Counted from the stretch's first letter, positions 1 through 7,608 are shown. The stretch is 11,191 nucleotides of DNA from Solirubrobacterales bacterium (GCA_003157595.1 PMKB01000175.1:1-11191); one strand, 5' to 3'. The notes: generated from the letters alone by a model not told the origin. Numbers and translations are program-made.

Positions 1-2
1 GC

Positions 3-419
3 GCCGACGCCGGCGCCGTTGACGGCATGGCGCTGGGCGCCGCTCAGGCGATCGCGCTGATCCCCGGCGTTTCGCGCAGCGGCGCGACCCGGGCTGCTGC
101 GCGCTGGCGCGGCTTCTCCCCCGTCGAGGCGGACGCGCTCTCCACCGCGGTGGGCCTGCCGATCACCCTCGGCGCACTCGCGCTCAAGGGCCGCGAGGCC
201 GCGCTGCGCAGCGATCGCTCCGAATGGGGAGCGCTCGGCGTCGGAGCGCTGGCCGCGTTCTCATCGACGCTGGCCGGCGCCGGGGCGCTGGCGCGCGTCG
301 GGCGCGAGCGCTCATTGCTCCCCTACGCCGCCTACCGCGTCGCGGTCGCCGCAGCGGTGGTCCGCCGCCTGCGCCAGAATGGGGGCGATGATCGACGCCT
401 ACGCCGCCGCCGGCGTTGA
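3..419 (+). CDS. uppP: Undecaprenyl-diphosphate phosphatase UppP (BacA), C-terminal part, cut by window start
   Basis: UppP is an integral membrane enzyme that dephosphorylates undecaprenyl diphosphate to recycle the lipid carrier of peptidoglycan synthesis. The frame is open from base 3 with no start inside the window, so the N-terminal half lies to the left. The visible 138 residues contain the family signature PGVSRSGAT (about residues 22-30 of the fragment), preceded by a Gly/Ala-rich helix with DGMALG. After it come a segment with a PITLGALALKG-like core and two more hydrophobic helices (roughly residues 80-115). The canonical catalytic Glu-rich motif would be upstream and is not visible. 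The protein ends in an unusually Arg-rich tail, because its last 41 bases overlap the purM start in another frame. It probably shares a transcript with purM. Family assignment is firm; only the fragment can be judged. Confidence 0.9.
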   Translation, partial: ADAGAVDGMALGAAQAIALIPGVSRSGATRAAARWRGFSPVEADALSTAVGLPITLGALALKGREAALRSDRSEWGALGVGALAAFSSTLAGAGALARVGRERSLLPYAAYRVAVAAAVVRRLRQNGGDDRRLRRRRR

Positions 420-1428
420 CACGAGCGTCGCCGACCGCGGCGTGCGTGCGCTGGTTGACGTCCTGCGCACGATCGACATCGGCCGTCCGTCGCGCTCGGC
501 GCTCGGCGCCGGCCACTTCGCAGCGGTGCTCGAGATCGCGCCCGGCCTCGGCCTCGCGCTGTGCACCGACGGCGTCGGCTCGAAGCTGATGCTCGCAGGC
601 GCGCTCGGGCGGCTCGACACGGTCGGGATCGACTGCGTCGCGATGAACGTCAACGACCTCGTCTGCGTCGGCGCGGAGCCGATCGCGCTGCTCGACTACA
701 TCGCCGTCGAGGCGGTCGACCCGGCGGCGCTCGGGCTGATCGCGCTCGGGCTCAAGCGGGGGGCGGAGATCGCCGGCGTCGAGATCCCCGGCGGTGAGCT
801 GGCGGTGCTGCCCGAGCTGATCCGCGGGCACCCCAGCCCCCACGGCTTCGAGCTCTCGGCCTCTGCGATCGGCATCGTCGAGCTCGAACGGATCGTCACC
901 GGCGAACGCTGCGTCCCGGGCGACGCACTGATCGGCCTGCCCTCGAGCGGGCTGCACTCCAACGGCTACACGCTCGCTCGCTCGCTCGCCGACGGGCGCC
1001 TCGACGACCGGCCGGCCGCGCTCGGCGGCGCGACGCTCGGCGAGGCGCTGCTCGAGCCGACCGTGATCTACGTGAAGGCCGCGCTGGCGCTGCTGCGCAG
1101 CGGCACCCCGGTGCACGGCCTGGCGCACATCACCGGCGACGGCCTGCTGAATCTCAAGCGGCTGCGGCCGCAGGTCGGCTTCGAGATCGACGCGCCGCTG
1201 GCTGTCCCGGGCGTCTGCGAATGGCTGTGCGCGGCCGGGGCGATCGACGCCGCACAGGCCTATCAGGTCTTCAACATGGGCTGTGGCTTCGTCGCGGTCG
1301 TCCCCGCGGACGCGGCGCCGGCGGCAGCGGCCCTGCTGGCCGAGCGCCACCCCGGCACGCGCGTGATCGGCCGCGTCACCGACACCCCCGGGACGGTCAC
1401 CCTACCGGGCCTGGGGGTAAGTCTTTAG
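379..1428 (+). CDS. purM: Phosphoribosylformylglycinamidine cyclo-ligase (AIR synthetase) PurM
   Basis: PurM catalyses the ATP-dependent closure of FGAM to aminoimidazole ribonucleotide in purine synthesis, in the cytoplasm. The 349 residues match the usual length of about 340-350. Visible signatures are DGVGSKL (64-70), the metal/ATP-binding MNVNDLVCVGAEP (89-101), LPSSGLHSNGYTLAR (187-201), HITGDGLLNLKRL (250-262) and NMGCGFVAVV (299-308). The segment usually read as GGETAEMP is here GGELAVLPELI (138-148), so the common Thr is replaced; this may be a lineage variant. The start at 379 overlaps uppP by 41 bases. An ATG at 388 gives a protein starting MIDAYAAAG, closer to the typical N-terminus, and is an equally good choice; neither has a well-spaced Shine-Dalgarno. 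No other purine gene is in the window. Confidence 0.95.
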   Translation: MGAMIDAYAAAGVDTSVADRGVRALVDVLRTIDIGRPSRSALGAGHFAAVLEIAPGLGLALCTDGVGSKLMLAGALGRLDTVGIDCVAMNVNDLVCVGAEPIALLDYIAVEAVDPAALGLIALGLKRGAEIAGVEIPGGELAVLPELIRGHPSPHGFELSASAIGIVELERIVTGERCVPGDALIGLPSSGLHSNGYTLARSLADGRLDDRPAALGGATLGEALLEPTVIYVKAALALLRSGTPVHGLAHITGDGLLNLKRLRPQVGFEIDAPLAVPGVCEWLCAAGAIDAAQAYQVFNMGCGFVAVVPADAAPAAAALLAERHPGTRVIGRVTDTPGTVTLPGLGVSL

Positions 1429-1431
1429 GGG

Positions 1432-1446
1432 GGCCGCTCCGCGGCC
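1432..1446 (+). terminator. GC hairpin just after the purM stop codon, possible weak terminator
   Basis: A perfect 6-bp stem, GGCCGC-TCC-GCGGCC, starts three bases after the purM TAG. The three-base loop is short and no run of T follows, so it is not a textbook intrinsic terminator. High-GC actinobacteria often have such U-less hairpins after genes, where they can stall polymerase or protect the 3' end. The position right after the stop is the main support. Confidence 0.35.
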
Positions 1447-1468
1447 TGAAGGGTCACAACGCGTCGCA

Positions 1469-1484
1469 GCCGGCGCCCGCCGGC
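1469..1484 (+). other. Second GC hairpin in the purM-kinase gap
   Basis: GCCGGC-GCCC-GCCGGC forms a perfect 6-bp stem with a four-base loop. It lies 40 bases after purM and about 70 bases before the kinase start. With the hairpin at 1432-1446 it makes a structured 3' region between two genes on the same strand. GC-rich palindromes arise easily at this composition, so function is not assured. Confidence 0.3.
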
Positions 1485-1539
1485 GCAGGGCCGGCGGCTC
1501 CGCGTCGGAGCGAAAGCGCTGATCCGTTGCGCTGGGGCG

Positions 1540-1545
1540 CACAAT
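1540..1545 (+). promoter_or_regulatory. Possible -10 element (CACAAT) for a leaderless kinase transcript
   Basis: CACAAT matches four of six positions of TATAAT and sits in an AT-richer spot of an otherwise GC-dominated gap. It ends seven bases before the ATG of the kinase gene. No Shine-Dalgarno precedes that ATG. This arrangement fits leaderless transcription, which is common in actinobacteria. No convincing -35 box is seen at 16-18 bases upstream, so this is a weak call. Confidence 0.25.
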
Positions 1546-1552
1546 ACGCGCG

Positions 1553-3091
1553 ATGGGCACCGCGCCCCAGACGATCGTGGGTGGCCGCTACCGGCTCGAG
1601 CGCCAGATCGGCGCCGGCGCCACTGCGCGGGTCTGGCTCGCCTTCGACTCCGTGCTCGAGCGCCGCGTCGCGATCAAGATGCTGGCCGAGCCGATCGGCG
1701 GCGAGAGCGCACACATCGAGCGCTTCCGCCGCGAGGCACGCGCCGTCGCGCAGCTCCAGCACCCCCACATCGTCGCCGTGCTCGACTCGGGCGAACACGA
1801 AGGGATGCCGTTCATCGTGCTCGAGTACGTCGAGGGCGAGACGCTCAAGGAACGCATCCGCCGAGTCGGCCGGCTGACGATCACCGAGGCGGTGGCGTTC
1901 GCGATCGAAATCGCGCGCGCACTCGACGCCGCCCATGCCCACGGGATCGTGCATCGTGACGTCAAGCCGCAGAACATCCTGCTCGACCCCGAGGCGGGCG
2001 CCAAGATCACCGACTTCGGCATCGCGCGCAGCGGCAACGAGACCGGCCTGACGATCGGCGGGCGCGTGCTCGGCACGACCGACTACGTCTCCCCCGAGCA
2101 GGCGCTCGGACACGAGGTCACCGGCCAATCCGACATCTATTCGCTCGGCGTCGTGCTCTACGAGTCGCTGACCGGAGCCGTGCCGTTCAGCGCGCCCAGC
2201 CACGTCGCGGTCGCGACGATGCACGTGCGCGACGAGATCCCCGACCTGCAGCAACGGCGCCCGCAGGTCTCCGCGGCGCTCGCAGCGCTCGTCGACCGAG
2301 CGACGGCCAAGCACCTCGCCCGTCGCTACGCGGGAGCGCGAGAGATGATCGCCGACCTCGAGGAGGTGCTGGCGATCGAGGCGGCGCGGACGGCGAGCGC
2401 GCCGGGCAAAGAGGCGACCGTCGTGCTCCGCAGCCTGCCGCCGCGAGCTACGCGGCGACTGCCGATGAGGGTCCGCCACCCGGTTGCGCTCGCCCTCGCG
2501 GCGGCGCTGGCGATCGTCGCGGCGGGTGCCGTCGCGTGGCTCGTGCTCGCGCACACGCACGCCGGAACCCCGGCGCCCGTGGACCTGCCCAACACCCCGG
2601 GCGAGAGCCCGGTCCACCTCGCGCAGACCGCCGCGGTCGCCTACAACCCGTTCGGCACAGGCCCCGAGGATCCCGACACCGTCGGCAACGCGATCGACGG
2701 AAACCCCGCGACCTCGTGGCGCACATCGACCTACAACACCGGCGCGCTGCTGGAGTCGGGCGTTGGCTTCTACGTCGACGCTGCGCCGGGCGCCGCCGTG
2801 AACCAGGCCGTGCTCGAAACCCCGATGCCTGGGTTCCACCTGCAGATCTGGGGAGCCGACTACGTCCCCGCATACACCGCGCACTCGACGCCCCAGCTCG
2901 GAATCACGCCCAAACAGCTCGGCTGGACTCTGCTCGGACAGGCCGTCGCCGCCACGACGACCACGACGATAGCCCTCCACGCCGTCCGCGATCGCCGGTT
3001 CTATCTGCTCTGGATCACCGATCTCGGGCCCGACCCGAGCCACGCGCCAATCTATGTGGCGATCTCGGAGTTCACGCTGTTCCAGCGCTGA
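1553..3091 (+). CDS. Membrane Ser/Thr protein kinase with MviN/discoidin-like extracellular domain
   Basis: A 512-residue Hanks-type kinase. The cytoplasmic kinase domain (about 13-275) has a glycine loop IGAGATARV (19-27), catalytic Lys42, helix-C Glu61, HRDVKPQN (134-141), DFG (154-156) and SPEQ (180-183), so it should be active. The first loop glycines are partly replaced (GAGAT). A Pro/Arg linker leads to one transmembrane helix (309-333). The outer part (about 355-512) begins with AYNPFGTGPEDPD and AIDGNPATSWRT, the pattern of discoidin-like modules such as the C-terminal domain of mycobacterial MviN; glycan binding is inferred. It stands alone after a 124-bp gap, converges on ddl and is not part of the minus-strand operon. 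It lacks PASTA repeats, so it is neither PknB nor PknA. The ATG at 1553 gives a full kinase N-terminus, but no Shine-Dalgarno is visible. Confidence 0.93.
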   Translation: MGTAPQTIVGGRYRLERQIGAGATARVWLAFDSVLERRVAIKMLAEPIGGESAHIERFRREARAVAQLQHPHIVAVLDSGEHEGMPFIVLEYVEGETLKERIRRVGRLTITEAVAFAIEIARALDAAHAHGIVHRDVKPQNILLDPEAGAKITDFGIARSGNETGLTIGGRVLGTTDYVSPEQALGHEVTGQSDIYSLGVVLYESLTGAVPFSAPSHVAVATMHVRDEIPDLQQRRPQVSAALAALVDRATAKHLARRYAGAREMIADLEEVLAIEAARTASAPGKEATVVLRSLPPRATRRLPMRVRHPVALALAAALAIVAAGAVAWLVLAHTHAGTPAPVDLPNTPGESPVHLAQTAAVAYNPFGTGPEDPDTVGNAIDGNPATSWRTSTYNTGALLESGVGFYVDAAPGAAVNQAVLETPMPGFHLQIWGADYVPAYTAHSTPQLGITPKQLGWTLLGQAVAATTTTTIALHAVRDRRFYLLWITDLGPDPSHAPIYVAISEFTLFQR

Positions 3092-3128
3092 ACGCGATCG
3101 CGCGAACGGGTCCGGCGGGCACAGGCGC
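3092..3128. other. Convergent gap between kinase and ddl, no clear terminator
   Basis: Only 37 bases separate the two convergent stop codons. They include the perfect 10-base palindrome CGCGATCGCG (3093-3102) but no looped stem and no T-run on either strand. Read-through from each side would produce antisense RNA to the other gene. Confidence 0.5.
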
Positions 3129-4112
3129 TCAGGACAGGTAGCGGCGCTCGCGCGCGTGGCGCTCGAGCGCGACCGAGCACAGCTCCTCGATCAGGCGAGG
3201 ATAGTCAAGCCCACTCGCCTCCCACAGCTTTGCGTACACGCTGGTCGAGGTGAAGCCGGGCATCGTGTTGAGCTCGTTGAGCAGCACGCGGCCGCCGTCG
3301 ACGAAGAAGTCGGCGCGCGCGAGGCCGCTGCAGTCCGCCCGCAGGAACGCCTCCGTCGCGATCCGCGCCACCTCGGCCACGGCCGCTTCGCCGATCCGGG
3401 CGGGCACGACGAGCGTCATCCCGCCCTCCTCGTACTTCGCGGCGTAGTCGTAGAACTCCGACCGCAGCACGATCTCACCCGGTGGCGAGATCCGCGGCTG
3501 GCGGTCGCCGAGCACCGAGCACTCCACCTCCAGTCCCATCGACGCGGCCTCGACGATCGCGAGCGGGTCGTGCGCGAATGCCGCGTCGAGCGCCGCTGGA
3601 AGCTCGCCGGCGTCGCGAACCTTCGCGATGCCGACCGACGACCCGAGGTGCGCCGGCTTGACGAAGACCGGCAGGCCCAGCGCCGCAAGCTCCGCGAGAA
3701 CCGCATCGCGCTCGTCGCGCCAGCGCGTGTCATGCAGGCCCCGGTGGTCCACCTGCGGCACGCCGGCCGCGCCCATCAACGCCTTGAACCGGACCTTGTC
3801 CATGCACAGCGCCGAGGAGGCGACGCCGCTGCCGACATAGGGAACGTCGAGGCACTCCAGCAGCCCCTGCACGACGCCGTCCTCGCCGTAGGGGCCGTGC
3901 AGCGCGGGGAAGACCACGTCGGCTCCGAGCAGGCCGGCGGCGGGTGTCAGCGACAGCTCGCGGCCGTCGAGCAGCCAGCGGCCGTCGCGGGCGATCTCGA
4001 TCGCGACGACCTCGTGCCCGCCCTCGAGCAGGCCGTCGCGCACGGCCGCCGCCGAGGCGAGCGAGACCGCGTGCTCGGACGAGCGGCCGCCACCCAGAAC
4101 AGCGACGCGCAT
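3129..4112 (-). CDS. ddl: D-alanine--D-alanine ligase Ddl
   Basis: This cytoplasmic ATP-grasp enzyme joins two D-alanines for the peptidoglycan precursor. The 327 residues are of normal length. Visible motifs are GGGRSSEHAVS (7-17, with the N-terminal catalytic Glu13), HGPYGEDG (72-79), KPAHLGSSVGI (152-162), the omega-loop EFYDYAAKY (219-227) and the Mg-binding ARADFF (265-270) with LNELNTMPGFT (278-288). The Tyr in the omega loop is typical of D-Ala-D-Ala rather than D-Ala-D-Lac ligases. The ATG overlaps the pknB TGA by one base (TGATG), and no Shine-Dalgarno precedes it, so translation probably depends on ribosomes finishing pknB. It appears to be the last gene of the operon, converging with the plus-strand kinase 37 bases away. 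Placement next to pknB is not the standard arrangement in mycobacteria. Confidence 0.95.
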   Translation of the reverse strand: MRVAVLGGGRSSEHAVSLASAAAVRDGLLEGGHEVVAIEIARDGRWLLDGRELSLTPAAGLLGADVVFPALHGPYGEDGVVQGLLECLDVPYVGSGVASSALCMDKVRFKALMGAAGVPQVDHRGLHDTRWRDERDAVLAELAALGLPVFVKPAHLGSSVGIAKVRDAGELPAALDAAFAHDPLAIVEAASMGLEVECSVLGDRQPRISPPGEIVLRSEFYDYAAKYEEGGMTLVVPARIGEAAVAEVARIATEAFLRADCSGLARADFFVDGGRVLLNELNTMPGFTSTSVYAKLWEASGLDYPRLIEELCSVALERHARERRYLS

Positions 4113-6148
4113 CAGGTCGCGCCGGTGCCGCTGCCGCCGCTGAATCCGCCGGCGCCGGTTGCACCCGTCGGACCTGTGCTCGGGCCGGCCGGGACGTAGT
4201 TCTCGACCCGGATGATCACCGTCGTTCCGGGCGCCACCGAGGTGCCCTGGGTCGGATACTGCGACAGGACCTCGTTGTTGTACTGCTGGTTCGTGCTGCG
4301 CTGCTCGATCACCGCCGAGGGGACCAGGCCGAGCTTGGTGAGCTGCACGCTCGCGGCGGCCTCCGTTTGGCCGCGCAGATACGGCACCGCGACGTTCGGT
4401 GGCGCCTTGGCGATGGTCAGCGTCACCGTTGAGCCCTGCGGCGCCTTGCCCGAGGCCGGCAGCTGCGCGAGCACGGTCCCGGGCGTCGAGGACGAGATCA
4501 TCTTGGTCGGCGGGGCCACAACGAACTTGTCCTGCTGAAGCAGCAGCTTCGCGTCACCGAACGACTCATCCACGACGTCCGGGACGACGACCGCCGGCGG
4601 GCCGGTCGAGACGGTCATGACGACGAACGATCCATGCGGGCCGGTCGCCCCACCCGTCGGCGAGGTCGAGATCACCGTGTTCTTGGGCACCGTGAGCGAC
4701 GTCTCTTTGACGGTCGTGACCTTGAAGCCGGCCCCGTTCAGTTGCTGGCGCGCGGCTGTCGCGCCCAGGTTGACGACACCGGGGACCTGGCGACTCGCGG
4801 GTGTGGCGGGCCCCGTCGAGATCGTCAGCGTGATGATCGAACCTTTGGGGTCGTGCGTGCCGGGGCTGGGTGTCTGGCGCGCGACGGTGCCCTTCAGGCG
4901 CTTCGAGGAGGCGAACTGATATGACGGCGTCAGCCCGACTCCCTGCAGCACCGCCTGGGCGCTCGCCTTCGACTCTCCCACGAGGTAGGGCACGTTGACC
5001 TTGGCGGCCGGCGTGTGCTTGTGCACCAGCGCGAAGATCAGCGCCGCGATCACCCCCGCCGCCACCAGCGCTCCCAGCACCGCCCAGGGCCAGACCGCGC
5101 TGCGGCGCGCGCCCGGCGGCAACATGATCGCGCCGGGCGGGATGATGCCCGTCGTGTTGGGGTCCCAGTAGGCCGGAGCCGTTCCGTATGCGCCGGTCGC
5201 CGGGCCGAGCGGGCCGATCGCCTGCGTCGTGTAGGTCGCCGGATGCTGGTAGACCGTGGTCGGCATCACCGCAGGGATCGGGGCGAGCGCCGCGGTATGC
5301 GAGCCGTCGGCGGCGCGCAGCCGCTCGCGCTCGTGCTCCAGCGCCGTGAGAAACTCGTCGGCGTCGGCGAAGCGGCGCTCCGGGCTCTTCTCGAGCGCGC
5401 GCATCACGATCGCGTCGAGGCTCGCCGAGATCGTCGGCACGAACGAGCTCGGCGGCCGCGGCGGCTCCGACAGGTGGCGCAGCGCGATCGCGACGACCGA
5501 GTCCCCCTCGAACGGCACCGTCCCGGTCAGCAGCTCATAGAGCATGATCCCGATCGCGTAGAGGTCGCTGCGCGGGCTGACCGCGTGACCCTGCGCCTGC
5601 TCGGGCGAGAGGTAGCGGGCGGTCCCCATGATCGAGCCGGTCTGGGTGATCTCCGAGGCCCCGGCGCGGGCGATGCCGAAATCGGTCACCTTCACGCGGC
5701 CCTCCTCGTCGATGATCACGTTGTGCGGCTTGAGGTCGCGGTGCACGACGCCGCGGCGGTGAGCGAAGCGCGCCGCCCGCAGAACCTGCTCGGTGATCTC
5801 GATCGCACGCTCCGGGGTCAGCGGCGCCTCTTCCCGCACGATCGAGTCCAGCGTGCGCCCGTCGAGGTACTCCATCGCGATGTAGTAGGTGCCACCCCAT
5901 TCGCCGCGGTCATAGACGCTGACGATGTTCGCGTGCGAGAGCGATGCGGCGCTCGATGCCTCGCGGCGAAAGCGCTCGACGAACTCCTCGTCTTGGGCGA
6001 AGCGCTCGTGGAGCAGCTTGACCGCGACGCGGCGGCCAAGCTGGGAGTCCTCGGCGCAGTAGACCTCCGCCATGCCACCTGAGCCGACCCGCGAGATCAC
6101 GCGGTAGCGCTCGTCGATCAACGTCCCCGCGGCGACCTGGAGCGTCAT
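4112..6148 (-). CDS. pknB: PASTA-domain Ser/Thr protein kinase PknB
   Basis: PknB-type kinases phosphorylate cell-wall and division proteins in response to muropeptides or lipid II. The kinase domain (15-275) is complete: VGSGGMAEV (21-29), Lys44, Glu63, HRDLKPHN (136-143), DFG (156-158) and SPEQ (181-184). The activation loop has ITQTGSIMGTARY, in which Thr168 and Thr170 align with the two autophosphorylation sites of M. tuberculosis PknB. A Pro/Tyr/Thr-rich juxtamembrane linker (about 285-350) precedes one transmembrane helix (353-375). Outside are four PASTA units (about 384-447, 453-516, 520-582, 585-650) and a Gly/Ser/Thr tail. The 678 residues slightly exceed the mycobacterial protein. 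The chosen ATG has GGGAG six bases upstream and overlaps the pbpA stop (ATGA); the frame stays open further upstream, but that stretch is antisense-like and inside pbpA. pknA is not adjacent. Confidence 0.97.
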   Translation of the reverse strand: MTLQVAAGTLIDERYRVISRVGSGGMAEVYCAEDSQLGRRVAVKLLHERFAQDEEFVERFRREASSAASLSHANIVSVYDRGEWGGTYYIAMEYLDGRTLDSIVREEAPLTPERAIEITEQVLRAARFAHRRGVVHRDLKPHNVIIDEEGRVKVTDFGIARAGASEITQTGSIMGTARYLSPEQAQGHAVSPRSDLYAIGIMLYELLTGTVPFEGDSVVAIALRHLSEPPRPPSSFVPTISASLDAIVMRALEKSPERRFADADEFLTALEHERERLRAADGSHTAALAPIPAVMPTTVYQHPATYTTQAIGPLGPATGAYGTAPAYWDPNTTGIIPPGAIMLPPGARRSAVWPWAVLGALVAAGVIAALIFALVHKHTPAAKVNVPYLVGESKASAQAVLQGVGLTPSYQFASSKRLKGTVARQTPSPGTHDPKGSIITLTISTGPATPASRQVPGVVNLGATAARQQLNGAGFKVTTVKETSLTVPKNTVISTSPTGGATGPHGSFVVMTVSTGPPAVVVPDVVDESFGDAKLLLQQDKFVVAPPTKMISSSTPGTVLAQLPASGKAPQGSTVTLTIAKAPPNVAVPYLRGQTEAAASVQLTKLGLVPSAVIEQRSTNQQYNNEVLSQYPTQGTSVAPGTTVIIRVENYVPAGPSTGPTGATGAGGFSGGSGTGAT

Positions 6149-7608
6149 CCGCTGCTCCCGATCCCAAGCGCCAGCAGGACGTCCTTGGCGATCGGCGCGG
6201 CGATCGTGCCGCCGAAGCCGTTCTGGTGCTCCATCGTCACGGCGATCGCGATCTTGGGGTGCTCCGCCGGCGCGTAGGCGATGAACCAGACCTGGCTGAG
6301 CGCGCACGCGGGCACCGCCGGGTTGGTGCAGTCCTGCGCGGTGCCCGTCTTGCCGGCGACCGTGACGCCGGGCAGCGCCGCCGCGGTGCCGGTGCCGCCG
6401 TCGTTGACGACGTTGTCCATCATCAGCCCGACCTGCTTGGCGGTGGAGGGCTTCATCACGGTGCTGTAGAGCCGGGGTGCGATGGTCTGGACAGTCTGAC
6501 CGTCGGAGTTGACGATCGCCTTCGTGAGGTGGGGAACCATCAGGCGGCCGTTGTCGGCGACCGCCGCGGCGACCATCGCCATCTGCAACGGCGTCACCTC
6601 GAGGCCGCCCTCCCCGATCCCGACGCGGCCGAGATCTGCGCCGCCGGTGACCGGAAGGTAACCGGCGCGACCCGGGACGCGCACGCCGCTTTCTTGAACC
6701 TCGTTGCTGGGCAGATCGATCGGCAGCTTGCTGTAGAAGCCCAGCCGATTCATGTAGGTCTGCAGCGTCGGCGCGCCGACGCCCCGCGCGACCTGCGCCC
6801 AGACGGTGTTGATCGACTGGGTGAGCGCCGTGCGCAACGTCACCTCGCCGTAGCTCGTCCCGCTGTCGTTGGCGAGCGGCTGGCCGGAGACGATGATCGG
6901 CGACTTTCCGCTCAGCACCGAGTCGGGCGTGTACTTCCCGGTGTCGATCGCGGCGATCGCCGTGACGACCTTGAAGGTCGAGCCCGGGGCGTATTGCGCG
7001 CCGGTGACGCGATTGACTTCCGGGCCGTCGGGCTGCTTTGCGATGCGGGCCAGCCCGGCCGCGGTCTTGACGTCGTTGGGGTTGTAAGTCGGGTCGTCGG
7101 CAAAGACCTTGATCGCGCCGGTGCTCGGGACGATCGCGACGACCGCACCGGGGCGACCCGCAAGGCCCGCATAGGCGACCTGCTGGGCGTGCTCGTCGAG
7201 CGTCGTCACGACCTCGTCGCCGCTGGTTCGCTTGCCCTCGAGTTGGTCGACGATCGAGCTCTGCTGTTGCGGCGACCCGGCGAGCACGCCGTTGCGATAA
7301 GCCTCCAGACCGCGACGGCCGTTGTAGGGGTCGTAGTAGCCGATCGCCGCCGCGAACAGCGGGCCGAACGGGTATTCGCGCTCGTAGATGCCGCCGGACT
7401 GGCGGGCGGACTGCGCGAGCACCGTCGTCTGGTCGGCGGCGACGATCTCACCGCGCTGCACGTACTGCGCCTCGAGACCCGGCCGCTCGTTGTTCGGATT
7501 CGCCTTCAGCGCGCTCGCTTCGAAGATCGTCCAGCGCGAGGTGAACACAACCAGCAGCGCGAACATCACCAGCACCACGGAGAACAGGCGAGCGATCGGC
7601 TTGTTCAC
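6145..7608 (-). CDS. pbpA: Class B penicillin-binding protein, PbpA type (peptidoglycan transpeptidase)
   Basis: This membrane-anchored D,D-transpeptidase cross-links peptidoglycan. It has a short cytoplasmic N-terminus, one transmembrane helix (about 8-24), a small N-terminal dimerisation-like region with RGEIVAADQ (52-60), and the transpeptidase domain (about 150-480). All three active-site motifs are present: STFK (210-213, nucleophile Ser210), SIN (265-267) and KTGTAQ (420-425). The 487 residues match the mycobacterial PbpA class; there is no PASTA domain. The start is GTG at 7608, overlapping the pstP stop by four bases (GTGA), and the end overlaps pknB (ATGA). Its SEDS partner RodA, which normally sits between pstP and pbpA, is not here. 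In mycobacteria PbpA is a PknB substrate; the same link is inferred for this locus. Confidence 0.95.
   Translation of the reverse strand: MNKPIARLFSVVLVMFALLVVFTSRWTIFEASALKANPNNERPGLEAQYVQRGEIVAADQTTVLAQSARQSGGIYEREYPFGPLFAAAIGYYDPYNGRRGLEAYRNGVLAGSPQQQSSIVDQLEGKRTSGDEVVTTLDEHAQQVAYAGLAGRPGAVVAIVPSTGAIKVFADDPTYNPNDVKTAAGLARIAKQPDGPEVNRVTGAQYAPGSTFKVVTAIAAIDTGKYTPDSVLSGKSPIIVSGQPLANDSGTSYGEVTLRTALTQSINTVWAQVARGVGAPTLQTYMNRLGFYSKLPIDLPSNEVQESGVRVPGRAGYLPVTGGADLGRVGIGEGGLEVTPLQMAMVAAAVADNGRLMVPHLTKAIVNSDGQTVQTIAPRLYSTVMKPSTAKQVGLMMDNVVNDGGTGTAAALPGVTVAGKTGTAQDCTNPAVPACALSQVWFIAYAPAEHPKIAIAVTMEHQNGFGGTIAAPIAKDVLLALGIGSSG
6155..6159 (-). promoter_or_regulatory. Ribosome binding site that fixes the pknB start
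   Basis: GGGAG on the minus strand lies six bases before the pknB ATG at 6148 and is made from the last codons of pbpA (Gly-Ser-Ser-Gly-stop). It supports the internal ATG over the longer open frame reaching 6307. Confidence 0.6.

Noticed and set aside
184..1350. Minus-strand open frame (388 codons) opposite uppP/purM
   Set aside because: Composition is typical of an antisense shadow (Arg/Ala/Asp); the plus strand has clear PurM motifs throughout.
1454..3043. Long minus-strand open frame (529 codons) opposite the plus-strand kinase
   Set aside because: Its translation is Arg/Asp/Gly-rich with no domain. It mirrors a kinase with complete motifs, and high GC at codon position three removes stops from the antisense frame.
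3092..3128. Bidirectional terminator between the convergent genes
   Set aside because: The palindrome CGCGATCGCG has no loop and there is no T-run on either strand.
3129..4112. D-Ala-D-Lac (vancomycin resistance) ligase
   Set aside because: The omega loop has the EFYDYAAKY form with Tyr typical of normal D-Ala-D-Ala ligases, and no vanH/vanX-like neighbours are present.
3054..4199. Plus-strand open frame (381 codons) opposite ddl
   Set aside because: Arg/Ala/Asp/Val-rich without domains; Ddl motifs on the minus strand explain the region.
6149..6307. N-terminal extension of PknB by 53 codons
   Set aside because: It lies inside the conserved C-terminus of pbpA, is not kinase-like, and the internal ATG has a good ribosome site and the standard N-terminus.
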